Notes: generated by a model not told the origin, from the letters alone. A stretch of DNA of 64,000 nucleotides from Chitinophaga sp. CF418 (GCF_900142925.1 NZ_FRCN01000008.1:62001-126000), one strand, 5' to 3'; numbered from the stretch's first letter, positions 44,070 through 53,215 are shown. Made by a program: numbers and translations.

Positions 44070-45086
44070 ATGAAAGGCTTGCAAATAGATACCAGCAGCA
44101 AAATTCCCGTTTACATGCAGATCGCGGATTCCATTATGGCAGCAGTTCGCGATGGTATTCTGACCCGGGATCAACAGATCCCTTCCATTAACGAGTTAAG
44201 TGAACAATATTTGCTTTCGCGTGGCACGGTAGAGAAGGCTTATAAAGAGCTGCGGGATAAGAAGGTTATTATCTCAGTAAAAGGTAAAGGATATTTTATC
44301 AACCGGACAGACGTTGTCATCCCGCTTCGTATATTATTAATCTTCAACAAGATCAGCAATTACAAAAAGCAGGTTTACAATTCTTTTGTAAAGGCATTAG
44401 GTGATAACGTATTTGTAGACCTTCATATCCACCACCATAGTGTTCCGTTATTCGAGAACCTTATCAACAATCATCTGGGGGATTATGATTACTACGTGAT
44501 CATGCCACACTTTTACGAACAGCCGGGAAAAGTTTTGGAAATATTGCGGAAGATACCTGCAGAACAATTAATCCTGCTTGATAAAGATCTGCAGGAACTA
44601 ACAGGTAACTATGGCACGGTATACCAGAATTTTGAGAAGGATATATACGAAGCATTGCATGAGGCGCTACCAGCGTTGAAGAAGTATGATAATCTGGTAT
44701 TTGTAAATCCGGGAATTACGCCCTACCCGATGGAGATTGAAAAAGGATTCCGATACTTCTGCCGTATGCAGGATTTTAATTTTTCGGTTATTGAAGGCAT
44801 AGAAATGCATACTCCGATCAGCAAAGGTCAGGCATACATTATTATCGAGGAAACTGACCTGGTGAATCTTGTAAAGATATGCAGGAACGAGCAGCTTACC
44901 ATTGGAAAAGATATTGGTATAGTATCGTATAATGAAACACTATTAAAAGAAATTCTGCTCGATGGTATAACAGTTATCTCCACAGACCACGAGCAGATGG
45001 GCGCCTCTGCTGCCAGAATGATTACAGAAAAGAAACAGGAGCGGATAAAAAATCCCTTTAAACTAATTCTGAGAAATTCTTTGTGA
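44070..45086 (+). CDS. GntR-family regulator with a periplasmic-binding-protein-like sensor domain
   Basis: Residues 5-75 are a GntR winged helix (PVYMQIADSIMAAV, QQIPSINELSEQYLLSRGTVEKAYKEL, KGKGYFI). Residues 85-335 look like a LacI/RbsB-type ligand domain (IRILLIFNKIS, GIVSYNETLLKEILLDGITVIS, MGASAARMI). This architecture is common in Bacteroidetes, where it controls sugar-use genes such as those for fucose. No sugar-use operon is adjacent, so its target is unknown. It is convergent with the small gene at 45094. Confidence 0.88.
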   Translation: MKGLQIDTSSKIPVYMQIADSIMAAVRDGILTRDQQIPSINELSEQYLLSRGTVEKAYKELRDKKVIISVKGKGYFINRTDVVIPLRILLIFNKISNYKKQVYNSFVKALGDNVFVDLHIHHHSVPLFENLINNHLGDYDYYVIMPHFYEQPGKVLEILRKIPAEQLILLDKDLQELTGNYGTVYQNFEKDIYEALHEALPALKKYDNLVFVNPGITPYPMEIEKGFRYFCRMQDFNFSVIEGIEMHTPISKGQAYIIIEETDLVNLVKICRNEQLTIGKDIGIVSYNETLLKEILLDGITVISTDHEQMGASAARMITEKKQERIKNPFKLILRNSL

Positions 45087-45093
45087 TACATTG

Positions 45094-45384
45094 CTAGTGA
45101 TGCTCCATGTAATCTTTAATAGCTGAGTGATAGACACTCTTACCCTTTCTTACCTTGTAGTTTGCCTTCTTCAAAGGGTCTGCGATGATACTCTTTGCGT
45201 AATCTACCGCATCCGCAAACTTATCATTAGACTCCAATTGTGATTCCGACAGCACCACGTTGCTCATGTCCGGATATTTACATACATAGTCCTTCCCCGC
45301 GACATTTCTTATTACGAATTGCTTGTTATTACGGCCCCGACTGATTTTCCAGCCCTTCCATAATCGATTGTTTGTTCTTGCCAT
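45094..45384 (-). CDS. Unrecognised small basic protein, family member C
   Basis: A 96-residue basic protein whose core matches members A and B at 41.9-42.9 kb: NKQFVIRNVAGKDYV, ESQLESNDKFADAVDYAKSI, ADPLKKANYK and SVYHSAIKDYM. It is the most diverged of the three and lacks the N-terminal EG.SG word. It ends 7 bp from the convergent GntR gene. Function unknown. Confidence 0.62.
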   Translation of the reverse strand: MARTNNRLWKGWKISRGRNNKQFVIRNVAGKDYVCKYPDMSNVVLSESQLESNDKFADAVDYAKSIIADPLKKANYKVRKGKSVYHSAIKDYMEHH

Positions 45385-45547
45385 AGTTTTTTACATCGAA
45401 ATTAGAGAATTATCTATTGCGGGTTTTACGGATTCCACTCCATATAACCTATAGTAAATCAACACATTACCCCACTCCCTGATTTTCTCCAACTTTCCAA
45501 GATTCAAAAAAACAGTGGGAACGATCATCCGCAACCGATTATTTGCA

Positions 45548-45555
45548 TATATTTG
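45548..45555 (+). promoter_or_regulatory. -7 promoter box of the ArsR operon
   Basis: A perfect TATATTTG lies 35 bases before the ATG at 45591. A good -33 TTG is not visible. Confidence 0.5.
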
Positions 45556-45590
45556 CAACCGAACGGTTTCAATAACTAATTATTTGACCA

Positions 45591-45911
45591 ATGAGAAGGG
45601 ATGTTTTTCAAGCCATCGCTGACCCAACCAGGCGGGCAATTATCCTATTGATCGCATCACAAGCGATGACGCCCAATGCCATTGCGGAACACTTCAATAC
45701 CACCCGGCAGGCGGTGTCCAAGCATCTGCGCATATTGGCGGAATGCCAGCTGGTAACACAGGAGCAGTCTGGCAGGGAAATTTTTTATCAACTTAATGGT
45801 GACAAAATGAAAGAGATCGACAAATGGCTCGACCAATTCAGAAAAATATGGGAGAGCCGTTTTAACGAGCTCGATAAAATATTATTAACGCTTAAAAACG
45901 ATAAAAAATGA
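45591..45911 (+). CDS. ArsR-family winged-helix repressor
   Basis: A 106-residue ArsR-type HTH protein: FQAIADPTRRAIILLIA, MTPNAIAEHFNTTRQAVSKH (recognition helix) and GREIFYQLN wing. It lacks the CxC metal site of metal-sensing ArsR members, so it belongs to the group that is coupled with AHSA1/SRPBCC proteins. Its last 4 bp overlap the next gene (ATGA), which makes co-translation almost certain. Confidence 0.92.
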   Translation: MRRDVFQAIADPTRRAIILLIASQAMTPNAIAEHFNTTRQAVSKHLRILAECQLVTQEQSGREIFYQLNGDKMKEIDKWLDQFRKIWESRFNELDKILLTLKNDKK

Positions 45912-46411
45912 ACGTCAACTTAGCCTTTGATTTTTCCGTTGATAAGGAAAACAAAACCATCACCGTAAAAAGAGAATTTGATGCAGCAATTGCCCTCGTA
46001 TGGGACGCCTATACCAAAAGCGAGATCCTTGACCAGTGGTGGGCACCAAAACCATGGAAAGCAAGAACTAAAACCATGGACTTCAGAGAAGGCGGATACT
46101 GGCACTATGCCATGGTAGGACCGGAAGGTGAAGAACACTGGGCACTGGCTAACTACCAAAAGATTCAGCCTCAGCAATCATTCACCGGGCTTGATGCCTT
46201 TGCAGATGCTGAAGGTAACGTGAACAAACAACTGCCCCAGTCAAAATGGGAGATCTCTTTTACTGATAAAGGACAGGTTACACTTGTACAGATACACATC
46301 TCCTACGATGACCTTGCTCAACTGGAAACTACTATTCAGATGGGCTTCAGGGAAGGATTAGCAATGGCAATGGAAGGACTGGACGAATTGTTGCCTTCAT
46401 TAAAAAAATAG
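45908..46411 (+). CDS. SRPBCC/AHSA1-domain protein
   Basis: A Bet v1-like fold of 167 residues: KTITVKREFDAAIALVWDAYT, LDQWWAPKPWKARTKTMDF, REGGYWHYAMVGPEGEEHW and the final helix FREGLAMAMEGLDELL. Such proteins bind hydrophobic ligands and are regularly paired with ArsR repressors. The ligand is unknown. Confidence 0.9.
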   Translation: MNVNLAFDFSVDKENKTITVKREFDAAIALVWDAYTKSEILDQWWAPKPWKARTKTMDFREGGYWHYAMVGPEGEEHWALANYQKIQPQQSFTGLDAFADAEGNVNKQLPQSKWEISFTDKGQVTLVQIHISYDDLAQLETTIQMGFREGLAMAMEGLDELLPSLKK

Positions 46412-46473
46412 ATTAAATTTAGACTATCTCACCACGTAAACACGAAAAACTACATTCAGGAAAAAAGAACACT

Positions 46474-46851
46474 ATGAAGAAAAAAATTCTATTTGTTGTT
46501 AGTCTGCTGTTTGGACTGATGTTCATTAATGCAGGATTGAACAAGTTCCTCAATTACATGCCACCGCCGAAAGACATGCCTGAAAAAATGATGAAGGTAA
46601 TGGGCGCTATTATGGAGATCACCTGGCTGATGCCTCTTGTCGGAATTGCTGAAATCGTAGGCGGCATACTTTTCATTTTCCCTAAAACCAGGGCGCTTGG
46701 TGCAATCATCATTTTGCCGGTAATGGTAGGGGTTATGCTGACTACTATCACAGTGGCGCCTTCAGCATTATCTATCGCGCTTCCATTATTCCTGATAAAC
46801 CTCTGGGTGATCATTGAGAACCGGGAAAAATATCTCCCGATGGTAAAATAG
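46474..46851 (+). CDS. DoxX-family membrane protein
   Basis: Four hydrophobic helices in 125 residues, with the typical LFGLMFINAGLNKFLNYM first helix and IMEITWLMPLVGIAEIVGGILF second helix of DoxX-like proteins. It lies 62 bp after the AHSA1 gene and is probably the third gene of the same operon. The family is linked to redox or thiol stress, but its function here is open. Confidence 0.85.
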   Translation: MKKKILFVVSLLFGLMFINAGLNKFLNYMPPPKDMPEKMMKVMGAIMEITWLMPLVGIAEIVGGILFIFPKTRALGAIIILPVMVGVMLTTITVAPSALSIALPLFLINLWVIIENREKYLPMVK

Positions 46852-46904
46852 AAAACAGCTTTACCGTCATAACTACAGAACCATTCAGGACTACAAAGTA
46901 TCTG

Positions 46905-46938
46905 GACAAGGGCATCTTCATCGGAGGGTGCCTTTGTC
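46905..46938 (+). terminator. Hairpin after the DoxX gene
   Basis: GACAAGGGCATC pairs with GGTGCCTTTGTC (12 bp including two G-T pairs) around a 10-nt loop, 53 bp after the stop. The T tract is weak. Confidence 0.55.
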
Positions 46939-47003
46939 ATTTCAAAAAGCGTATGTTATCAATTACCAACACGCACCCTGTTATCCTCTTTCGCCAATAA
47001 TTT

Positions 47004-47032
47004 CAGGGAGAGGTCGGCTGGCCTCTCCCCTG
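47004..47032. terminator. GC hairpin between convergent genes
   Basis: CAGGGAGAGG and CCTCTCCCCTG pair with one bulge around an 8-nt loop, 34 bp beyond the superoxide dismutase stop. There is no strong T tract, so its strength is uncertain. Confidence 0.5.
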
Positions 47033-47065
47033 CTGATATTCAGATGTTTTGTCCCCGCTAAATGA

Positions 47066-47788
47066 CTATACTAATTTCGTAGCTGTATTCAGCCTGCCAG
47101 CCACATCATCCCAGTTGATGATCTGCAACATATTATCAACGAAATCGGTTCTTTTATTTTTATACTTCAGGTAGTAGGCATGCTCCCATACATCGACCAC
47201 CAGTAATGGTATGACACCCCATTGAGTTAACTTTTCATGATTCTCACATTGCAGGATGGTGAGTTTATCACTATACGGCTGATAACCCAGAATTCCCCAA
47301 CCGTTACCATCCACATCTTTGGATGTTTTAGCCAGGTAGGTTTTCAGCTTATCATAACTGCCAAAATCCTTCTCAATCCGCTTTAAAAGATCACCTTTCG
47401 GTTCAGTCTTCTTATTCGTCAGGTTTGTCCAGAAGATAGTATGCAGCACATGAGACGAGAAATGGTAAGATAACTTCTTCGTCCAGTAATCTACCGTTTC
47501 CAGGCTGTTGTCGTCCAGCGCCTTCCTGATCTTCTGCAGATCGCCATTTGCTGCTTTTACGGCACCTCCATGGTGAAACGTGTGATGGAGGTAGACAGTT
47601 TCCTCATCCATGTATGGCTCCAGAAAATTTTTGTTGTACGGTAAGGGCAGGTGCTGAAAGTTACCTGCGGCATCCGTTAGCTTGTCCAATCCATTAGTGC
47701 GGTAATTTTCTGCTAACACGGAATTGGCGGGTAGTAACGCCGTCAGCGAGAGGATACCAGTTGCAGAAAGAAAATCCTTACGGTCCAT
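47066..47788 (-). CDS. Exported Fe/Mn superoxide dismutase
   Basis: A signal-peptide-like start (MDRKDFLSATGILSLTALLPANSVLA) precedes a complete Fe/Mn-SOD. The metal ligands lie in YLHHTFHHGG, the SSHVLH region, and DVWEHAYYLKY. The start resembles a Tat signal but has Arg-Lys, not twin Arg. It would remove superoxide outside the cytoplasm. It lies 21 bp after chrA on the same strand. ChrC, the product of chr operons in Proteobacteria, is also a superoxide dismutase, which supports a chromate or oxidative-stress role. Confidence 0.92.
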   Translation of the reverse strand: MDRKDFLSATGILSLTALLPANSVLAENYRTNGLDKLTDAAGNFQHLPLPYNKNFLEPYMDEETVYLHHTFHHGGAVKAANGDLQKIRKALDDNSLETVDYWTKKLSYHFSSHVLHTIFWTNLTNKKTEPKGDLLKRIEKDFGSYDKLKTYLAKTSKDVDGNGWGILGYQPYSDKLTILQCENHEKLTQWGVIPLLVVDVWEHAYYLKYKNKRTDFVDNMLQIINWDDVAGRLNTATKLV

Positions 47789-47809
47789 TTATTTTTCTTT
47801 AAACGTTAA

Positions 47810-48967
47810 TTAAATCAGATCTGGAATAAATTTTATCAGTAACCCGATTATAGCGGCCAGCGCAATAATGAGCAGTTCAGATACTCTTTTAAAGTTGAGT
47901 AGGATGAGTATTGTTCCCAGTGCAATGATGACGGAGGTGATATCAGTAAACTGACGTTTTGCAAGCACCAGTACCGCCCCTGCAATAGCGCCTATAGCAG
48001 CAGCCGTTACTCCATCAATAAACGCCCTGATAGTGGCATGCTTTCCGTATTTCTTAAAGTAGGGCGCTGGTAATACTGTAAACAAGTAACAGGGCAGAAA
48101 GGTTGCCAGTGCCGCTACGCAGGCACCCGGCAATCCCGCTACGAGATAACCAATAAAGCCCACAGTGATCACTACCGGTCCGGGGGTGATCATGGCCACG
48201 GCCACGGCGTCCAGGAACTGCTGTTCATTCAGCCATTGATATTCTTTCACGACGCCACCGTACAAAAAGGGAACAATGGCCAGTCCGCTACCAAAAACAA
48301 AAGCCCCGGCTTTCAGGAAGAACCATCCTGTTTGCACCAGTTTTTCATCCGCAGATAACTGACCAGTTATTTGCAGGAGTGCAGGAGCATACAAAACTGA
48401 CTGCATTGTATTGGGCAAACGGGGACGGATCTTCCATAACCAGACAGCAATGCCGCCTAACAGCATCAGCCAGATCAGCTCCTTCTCATAGATGAAGGTA
48501 GATATGGTCAATACCAGGAAAATGATCCATAAGAGCCGGTCCTTTCCCAAACTCTTTTTTGTGAGTTTATAACTGCTGACAGCTATAATGCCTATTACCG
48601 CCGCTCCAATACCATAAAACAGGGCCTGCATCCAGGGCAGGCCGCCAAATTGTACATAAGCCATCCCCAATGCCACCACCATCAAAAATGAGGGCAACAC
48701 AAAGGCCAAACCCACCAATGTGGCCCCCAGGATCTTATAATCAACGTATCCGATATAAATGGCTAACTGAGCGGCTAATGGCCCCGGCGCTAATTGTGCC
48801 AGCGCCAGTCCCTCTTTATAGTCCTCTTCCGTGATCCACCCGCGTTTCTCCACCAGGTCGCGGTTCATATACCCAACCAAAGCCACCGGTCCACCAAAAC
48901 CAATGGTCCCCAATTTCAGAAAATACTTCACCAGGCCTGCCAGTGTGTAAGATTGCTTCTCACTCAT
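47810..48967 (-). CDS. chrA: Chromate transporter, two-domain ChrA
   Basis: A 385-residue membrane protein with two CHR domains. The first has TIGFGGPVALVGYM, EEDYKEGLALAQLAPGPLAAQLA; the second has FVFGSGLAIVPFL, FLDAVAVAMITPGPVVITVGF. These motifs define the long-chain CHR family, which exports chromate. It lies between the SOD gene (21 bp) and the ChrB_C-AraC fusion gene (108 bp upstream). Confidence 0.93.
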   Translation of the reverse strand: MSEKQSYTLAGLVKYFLKLGTIGFGGPVALVGYMNRDLVEKRGWITEEDYKEGLALAQLAPGPLAAQLAIYIGYVDYKILGATLVGLAFVLPSFLMVVALGMAYVQFGGLPWMQALFYGIGAAVIGIIAVSSYKLTKKSLGKDRLLWIIFLVLTISTFIYEKELIWLMLLGGIAVWLWKIRPRLPNTMQSVLYAPALLQITGQLSADEKLVQTGWFFLKAGAFVFGSGLAIVPFLYGGVVKEYQWLNEQQFLDAVAVAMITPGPVVITVGFIGYLVAGLPGACVAALATFLPCYLFTVLPAPYFKKYGKHATIRAFIDGVTAAAIGAIAGAVLVLAKRQFTDITSVIIALGTILILLNFKRVSELLIIALAAIIGLLIKFIPDLI

Positions 48968-49075
48968 ACAAGTAATTTATAAGCTACGCCTTACCGCAGT
49001 GCGGCGATAACTATTGCAATGCTACTGCCTGTCGCAGGCAAAAAATAGAACGGAAATGACCTGTTTGTATGGAAA

Positions 49076-49915
49076 TTACTTTTTACCCGGCTTTTTTCTA
49101 TAATCCGATGGGTTCTTGCCAGTGTGTTTCTTGAAAATGCGTGTAAAATGACTTTGATCCGAAAACCCTGTCAGATAGGCAATTTCTGTTAGTGAATAAG
49201 TCGAAGTCTGCATCAGCGTTATAGCTTTCTCTATGCGCTGTTTACGGATATACTCACCAAAAGACAGGTCTTCAAAATACTTTGAGAACTCCCGTGAGAG
49301 ATATGAAGGACTGATCTCAAGTCCTTTCGAGATTTCCTTCAGACTTAAATTGGTATCAATATGATCTTGTATGATTTCTTTCAATTCCTTCGCCCAGGCA
49401 GGGGTTCTCTTCTTAGTACCTGGTGTTGATCTCAGATAAGTATTGAACACATTCAACAACAGGTTTTCAAACGGCTGCTGCGTATGTTTTTCTTTCTGCA
49501 GATGCTTTGCCCAACTATACAAGCCGTCATATATGATCATGCCTTTTTCAAGCAGGTCCTGGTCGTCCGGATAGTTAAAGGCAAGTCCGGCTGAAATCGC
49601 CCACAGACCTGATGACTGAGCTGCCAGTTCATGATGATCCGTATCAGCGCCGCGTACTATGACGGCGAGCGTGCGTATGGCAGGGTCTTCTATCTGGTAC
49701 TTTTGTACGAAGTAGTCGAATGTGCAATAGTCACCGTAATGGGTAAACTCCACACCCGGTATGTCAAAAGGAGTAGCGTTCAGTTGTTTTGCCTTTTCTG
49801 TTACCTGATCGAACGGAACGTAGATGATCTCTGCGTCTTTGTCGATGAATCTTTTAATAAGCCAGGGACAGGCAAGGCGGTCGATCTTAGGCCGTTCACG
49901 GGTGATCCATTTCAT
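49076..49915 (-). CDS. ChrB C-terminal domain fused to an AraC-type HTH
   Basis: Residues 1-150 match the ChrB_C chromate-resistance domain (MKWITRERPKIDRLACPWLIKRF, PGVEFTHYGDYCTFDYF, VRGADTD). Residues 180-275 are two AraC HTH units (LSLKEISKGLEISPSYLSREF, YSLTEIAYLTGFSDQSHFTRIFKKHTG). ChrB in Proteobacteria senses chromate and regulates the chr operon, so here sensing and DNA binding seem joined in one protein with another type of DNA-binding domain. It sits directly upstream of chrA on the same strand. Confidence 0.9.
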   Translation of the reverse strand: MKWITRERPKIDRLACPWLIKRFIDKDAEIIYVPFDQVTEKAKQLNATPFDIPGVEFTHYGDYCTFDYFVQKYQIEDPAIRTLAVIVRGADTDHHELAAQSSGLWAISAGLAFNYPDDQDLLEKGMIIYDGLYSWAKHLQKEKHTQQPFENLLLNVFNTYLRSTPGTKKRTPAWAKELKEIIQDHIDTNLSLKEISKGLEISPSYLSREFSKYFEDLSFGEYIRKQRIEKAITLMQTSTYSLTEIAYLTGFSDQSHFTRIFKKHTGKNPSDYRKKPGKK

Positions 49916-50202
49916 GATGAGAAGTAAATGGCGGCAAAGTACGGTTTTTGAGGGGAAGTCGGGATACTACCTTAATTATTAGGCTGCCACGGCTTGCAAA
50001 TATTTTCGGTGATTAACATGCCGTTAACGCTAAGGCCAAAAAGTGTTTTGTTACATCACCGCAGGAGATAAATTGCAAAAAAGCATTCAAAATCTGGCAG
50101 CATTATCCGATAGCGGCACAAAGATGCTAATGCGTTACGCAAGGGATAAGCGCAACGGCGTACCTGTTAGAGTAGATTTTGGGGCTATTAACGCAATACC
50201 TC

Positions 50203-50826
50203 CTACTTCGGCATCGGCGTACTAATCTCTATCTTCCTTTTCATCACTTTCTGCAAACTTCTGGCAGAATCAAGATGTGTGTACAGCAACGGCAGACTAT
50301 TACTGGCAAAAGTCTTCACATCAGGATCTGTGGCATATTTTGCCGCTTTTCCGAAATCCTTAATGTCTTTGTTATAGTCATTCACCGTAAGGTCAACATA
50401 TGACCTGTCGAACTCAATGCCGTTCTTCTTGAGGAGATTTTCTTTCTCCTTCTGCTGATGGTTGGATATATCCGCAGGAAGTGTCACGTTTTTGGCGGCA
50501 GCCAGTTTCTTCAACTTTGCTTCCGCTTCTTTATGATCCCGGGCGATCATTTCACCGAGATCTTTTACCCGCTGATTGCCGGATCTATCCCTGGCCATCT
50601 GCCCCATTTGAGATTCCAGCATCACCCCGCTGGCTGTATTCACAAGGAAATCAGCATCATCCTTTGTCAATGCAATCGCCGATGAATCGTCCGGACGGCT
50701 CTCCGTATCAATTCTTTTGGCATTTACTTCTTTAGCACTTTTTACACTATCGGGATTTCTGCTGTTGCAGCTGAGAAAGATGGAAATAACTATAAGACCC
50801 GAAGATAATCTGACGAAATTTTTCAT
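50203..50826 (-). CDS. DUF4142 lipoprotein
   Basis: The signal peptide ends in a lipobox (SIFLSC, Cys20). The mature part is a DUF4142 four-helix, ferritin-like domain (DADFLVNTASGVMLESQMGQMA, LGEMIARDHKEAEAKLKKLA, PLLYTHLDSARSLQ). Function unknown; many Bacteroidetes carry several such envelope proteins. The upstream DNA between 49916 and 50202 holds no gene. Confidence 0.88.
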   Translation of the reverse strand: MKNFVRLSSGLIVISIFLSCNSRNPDSVKSAKEVNAKRIDTESRPDDSSAIALTKDDADFLVNTASGVMLESQMGQMARDRSGNQRVKDLGEMIARDHKEAEAKLKKLAAAKNVTLPADISNHQQKEKENLLKKNGIEFDRSYVDLTVNDYNKDIKDFGKAAKYATDPDVKTFASNSLPLLYTHLDSARSLQKVMKRKIEISTPMPK

Positions 50827-51104
50827 GGTCTTTTCCTATAACCGGCTCAAAATGTATGCCATGAGAACAGGACAATATGATTTACTATCCCCTTTAGAAC
50901 GATTTCTACAACAGTTCAATAAACATTACATACCAAACGGATATGTTTCCGGTATCTTTTCATCAGGTTTTAATGCAATAACAATATTGAAATGTCCACA
51001 ATAATTATACCCCTCCGAACCGCTTCCTGCTTATGTCCTGCCTGGTGGAAGCAGGTATGGTAATTGTGCTAACATAATATCGTTTCACCTATAAAACTAT
51101 CGTT

Positions 51105-51326
51105 ATGTCCATCGTAAAAGTAATTGAGATCATCTCCTCTTCTGAAAAGAGTATAGAAGACGCTATTCAAAACGCAGTGACAGAAGCGTCAAAGACCATA
51201 CACAACATAGATTCAGTGTTCATAAAAGATATTAAGGTACATGTGCAGGACGGGAAAATAACCACTTATGGACTGATCTGTAAAGTATCTTTCAGAATTG
51301 ACGAAAAAGTGAAGGAACACGTATAA
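51105..51326 (+). CDS. Dodecin-family flavin-binding protein
   Basis: A 73-residue protein with the dodecin pattern: MSIVKVIEIISSSEKSIEDA, AVTEASKTIHNI, DIKVHVQDGKI and a final KVSFRIDE strand. Dodecins form 12-mers that store flavin or related cofactors. The Trp that stacks on flavin in archaeal and some bacterial dodecins is not visible here. A terminator follows 18 bp later, so this is a single-gene unit. Confidence 0.9.
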   Translation: MSIVKVIEIISSSEKSIEDAIQNAVTEASKTIHNIDSVFIKDIKVHVQDGKITTYGLICKVSFRIDEKVKEHV

Positions 51327-51344
51327 ACTTTGACAATGCATTAA

Positions 51345-51371
51345 CGGCAGCCGGCAGATTACCGGCTGCCG
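51345..51371. terminator. Terminator after the dodecin gene
   Basis: CGGCAGCCGG and CCGGCTGCCG form a perfect 10-bp stem around a 7-nt loop between convergent genes. There is only a short T tract on either side. Confidence 0.7.
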
Positions 51372-51412
51372 CTTAAAGACATTATACACCCGGGATGGTG
51401 TCACAATAAAAA

Positions 51413-52060
51413 TCAGTTGATACGCTTGTCAAATCCTAGTTCCACCAGCTCAGTATAGGCTTTCCATACATCCTCCGGTATTTCCTGAGGTATCTGAAAT
51501 CCTTTACTGCTATATGTTTTTATCCTGTACAGATCACCCACCAGCGTATTGAGAAAAGTTTCATAAGAAATACTGCCACGAGAGAAATAATCCGACATTG
51601 ATATTTTAGGGGATGTTACTGATATGGGCACTTCTTTAAAATGATTTCTGAAAGTGGCATAAGTACGCCGTTCCATATAAGGCTTATGCACAAGAATAAA
51701 GCTTGAGGGGTTAATATTACGTTCTTTCAATAACTGCATGCTAAAAACGACGTTTTCCCCGGTATTGGTCGATTTGTTTTCCAGGATGATGGCAGATTCC
51801 GGGACCCCTCTTTTTATCGCTAATTCCGCAAATGTTTCAGCTTCGCTTACTTTCCAGGTCTCCTGTGTCAGATATCCGAAACCACCGGAGAATACGATCA
51901 GCGGAGCAAATCCTTCCAGGAAAATATCCGCAGCTCTTTCAGCAACGCTGGTATCATGGCTCCCTAATACCAATATACAATCTGATACTTTAATCTCCTG
52001 ATGCAGGCATAGATAGTCCCATAATTTCCGGGCCAGCTGAAACGTCTTGTCGTCTTGCAT
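51413..52060 (-). CDS. YdcF-like DUF218-domain protein
   Basis: The 215-residue sequence has the DUF218 pattern: DCILVLGSHDTSVAERAADIF, PLIVFSGGFGY, ETFAELAIKRGVPESAIILE, STNTGENVVFSMQLL, and FILVHKPYMERRTYATF. It matches the soluble YdcF subfamily, without the membrane segments of SanA/ElyC. The function is not settled. It is divergent from pfkB. Confidence 0.88.
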   Translation of the reverse strand: MQDDKTFQLARKLWDYLCLHQEIKVSDCILVLGSHDTSVAERAADIFLEGFAPLIVFSGGFGYLTQETWKVSEAETFAELAIKRGVPESAIILENKSTNTGENVVFSMQLLKERNINPSSFILVHKPYMERRTYATFRNHFKEVPISVTSPKISMSDYFSRGSISYETFLNTLVGDLYRIKTYSSKGFQIPQEIPEDVWKAYTELVELGFDKRIN

Positions 52061-52214
52061 AAATTATTTCCGTTGAAAATAGTGATCTACAATATCGTAT
52101 CCTAATAATACTAATTATACCGTTTATATGCAACCCTGGAGAACAATCATATCACTAAATGCCGGGTTTTCAAAAACACTGACGATGATCATACCGGTGC
52201 ATTTTTTAATGAAA

Positions 52215-52222
52215 TATCTTTG
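52215..52222 (+). promoter_or_regulatory. -7 promoter box of pfkB
   Basis: A perfect TATCTTTG (TAnnTTTG) lies 19 bases before the pfkB ATG. No clear -33 TTG is present. Confidence 0.5.
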
Positions 52223-52241
52223 AATTGAAAAACCAGATCTC

Positions 52242-53165
52242 ATGATACTGACTATAACAATGAACCCGGCACTCGACAAAAGCACTACCGTAGAGAAAAT
52301 GTTTCCTGAGAAAAAGCTTCGTTGCGCGCAGCCGGTCACAGAAGCCGGCGGTGGCGGTATTAACGCCAGTAAAGCCATTAAAGAGCTGGGCGGAGAGAGC
52401 CTGGCACTCTACCCTGCCGGAGGCGCGAACGGCACAAGGCTGCAGGAATTGCTGATGTCATTGGGCATCAATAGTATAGTCGTGCCACTGAAGGGAGAAA
52501 CGAGAGAGAACATCACGGTTACTGAGCTCAGTCATAATCAGCAATTCCGGTTTGTGATGCCGGGGCCTGCACTGGACGAAGAAGATGTGGAAAGATGTCT
52601 TGCAGCTGTCGAAGCCATACAACCGGTACCCAACATTATTGTGGCCAGTGGCAGCCTGCCTCCCGGTGTACCTAACGATTTCCTTGCACGGCTGGCGCTT
52701 TTATGCAAACGTACGGGCTCAAAGCTAATCGCAGACACATCCGGAGAACCACTATTACAGGCTGCCGGGAAAGGCATATACCTCTTGAAACCCAACATGT
52801 CGGAACTATGCAGCCTGGCGGGTAAAGAATACCTGGAACTGGACAATGTAACGGAAGAGGCCAGGAAGGTCATTGAAAAAGGTTATTGTGAAGTGCTGGT
52901 AATATCTATGGGACCTGCAGGCGCATTACTCATCACCAAAGATCTGAGTGAACGGATCAGTGCGCCCGCTGTAAAAAAGAGAACGGCTGTCGGTGCAGGC
53001 GACAGTATGGTGGGGGGTATGGCCTGGATGCTGGACAAGGGCGAGCCTTTACTGGCGGTGGCAAAATTTGGTGTAGCCTGCGGTACCGCTGCCACTATGA
53101 ATGCAGGCACACAACTATTCAAAAAAGAAGATGTATACCGGCTGTACGAATGGATCAACCGATAA
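52242..53165 (+). CDS. pfkB: PfkB-family 6-phosphofructokinase (or related hexose-phosphate kinase)
   Basis: A ribokinase-fold enzyme of 307 residues. It starts ILTITMNPALDKSTTVE, has GGGGINASKAIKELGG, the LKPNMSEL block, and the ATP/anion-hole motif TAVGAGDSMVGG with the catalytic Asp254. This is the pattern of E. coli Pfk-2, which phosphorylates fructose 6-phosphate; tagatose 6-phosphate and fructose 1-phosphate kinases are close relatives. It is part of a region rich in stress and glycogen genes. Confidence 0.88.
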   Translation: MILTITMNPALDKSTTVEKMFPEKKLRCAQPVTEAGGGGINASKAIKELGGESLALYPAGGANGTRLQELLMSLGINSIVVPLKGETRENITVTELSHNQQFRFVMPGPALDEEDVERCLAAVEAIQPVPNIIVASGSLPPGVPNDFLARLALLCKRTGSKLIADTSGEPLLQAAGKGIYLLKPNMSELCSLAGKEYLELDNVTEEARKVIEKGYCEVLVISMGPAGALLITKDLSERISAPAVKKRTAVGAGDSMVGGMAWMLDKGEPLLAVAKFGVACGTAATMNAGTQLFKKEDVYRLYEWINR

Positions 53166-53215
53166 TATCCGGCGGCTACACACGCTTACCCAACAGGCCA
53201 TCACAGCTCATTACA

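Noticed and set aside
50717..51004. 95-codon frame opposite the DUF4142 gene start
   Set aside because: The first third is the antisense of a real signal peptide and the rest is a spacer without coding character.
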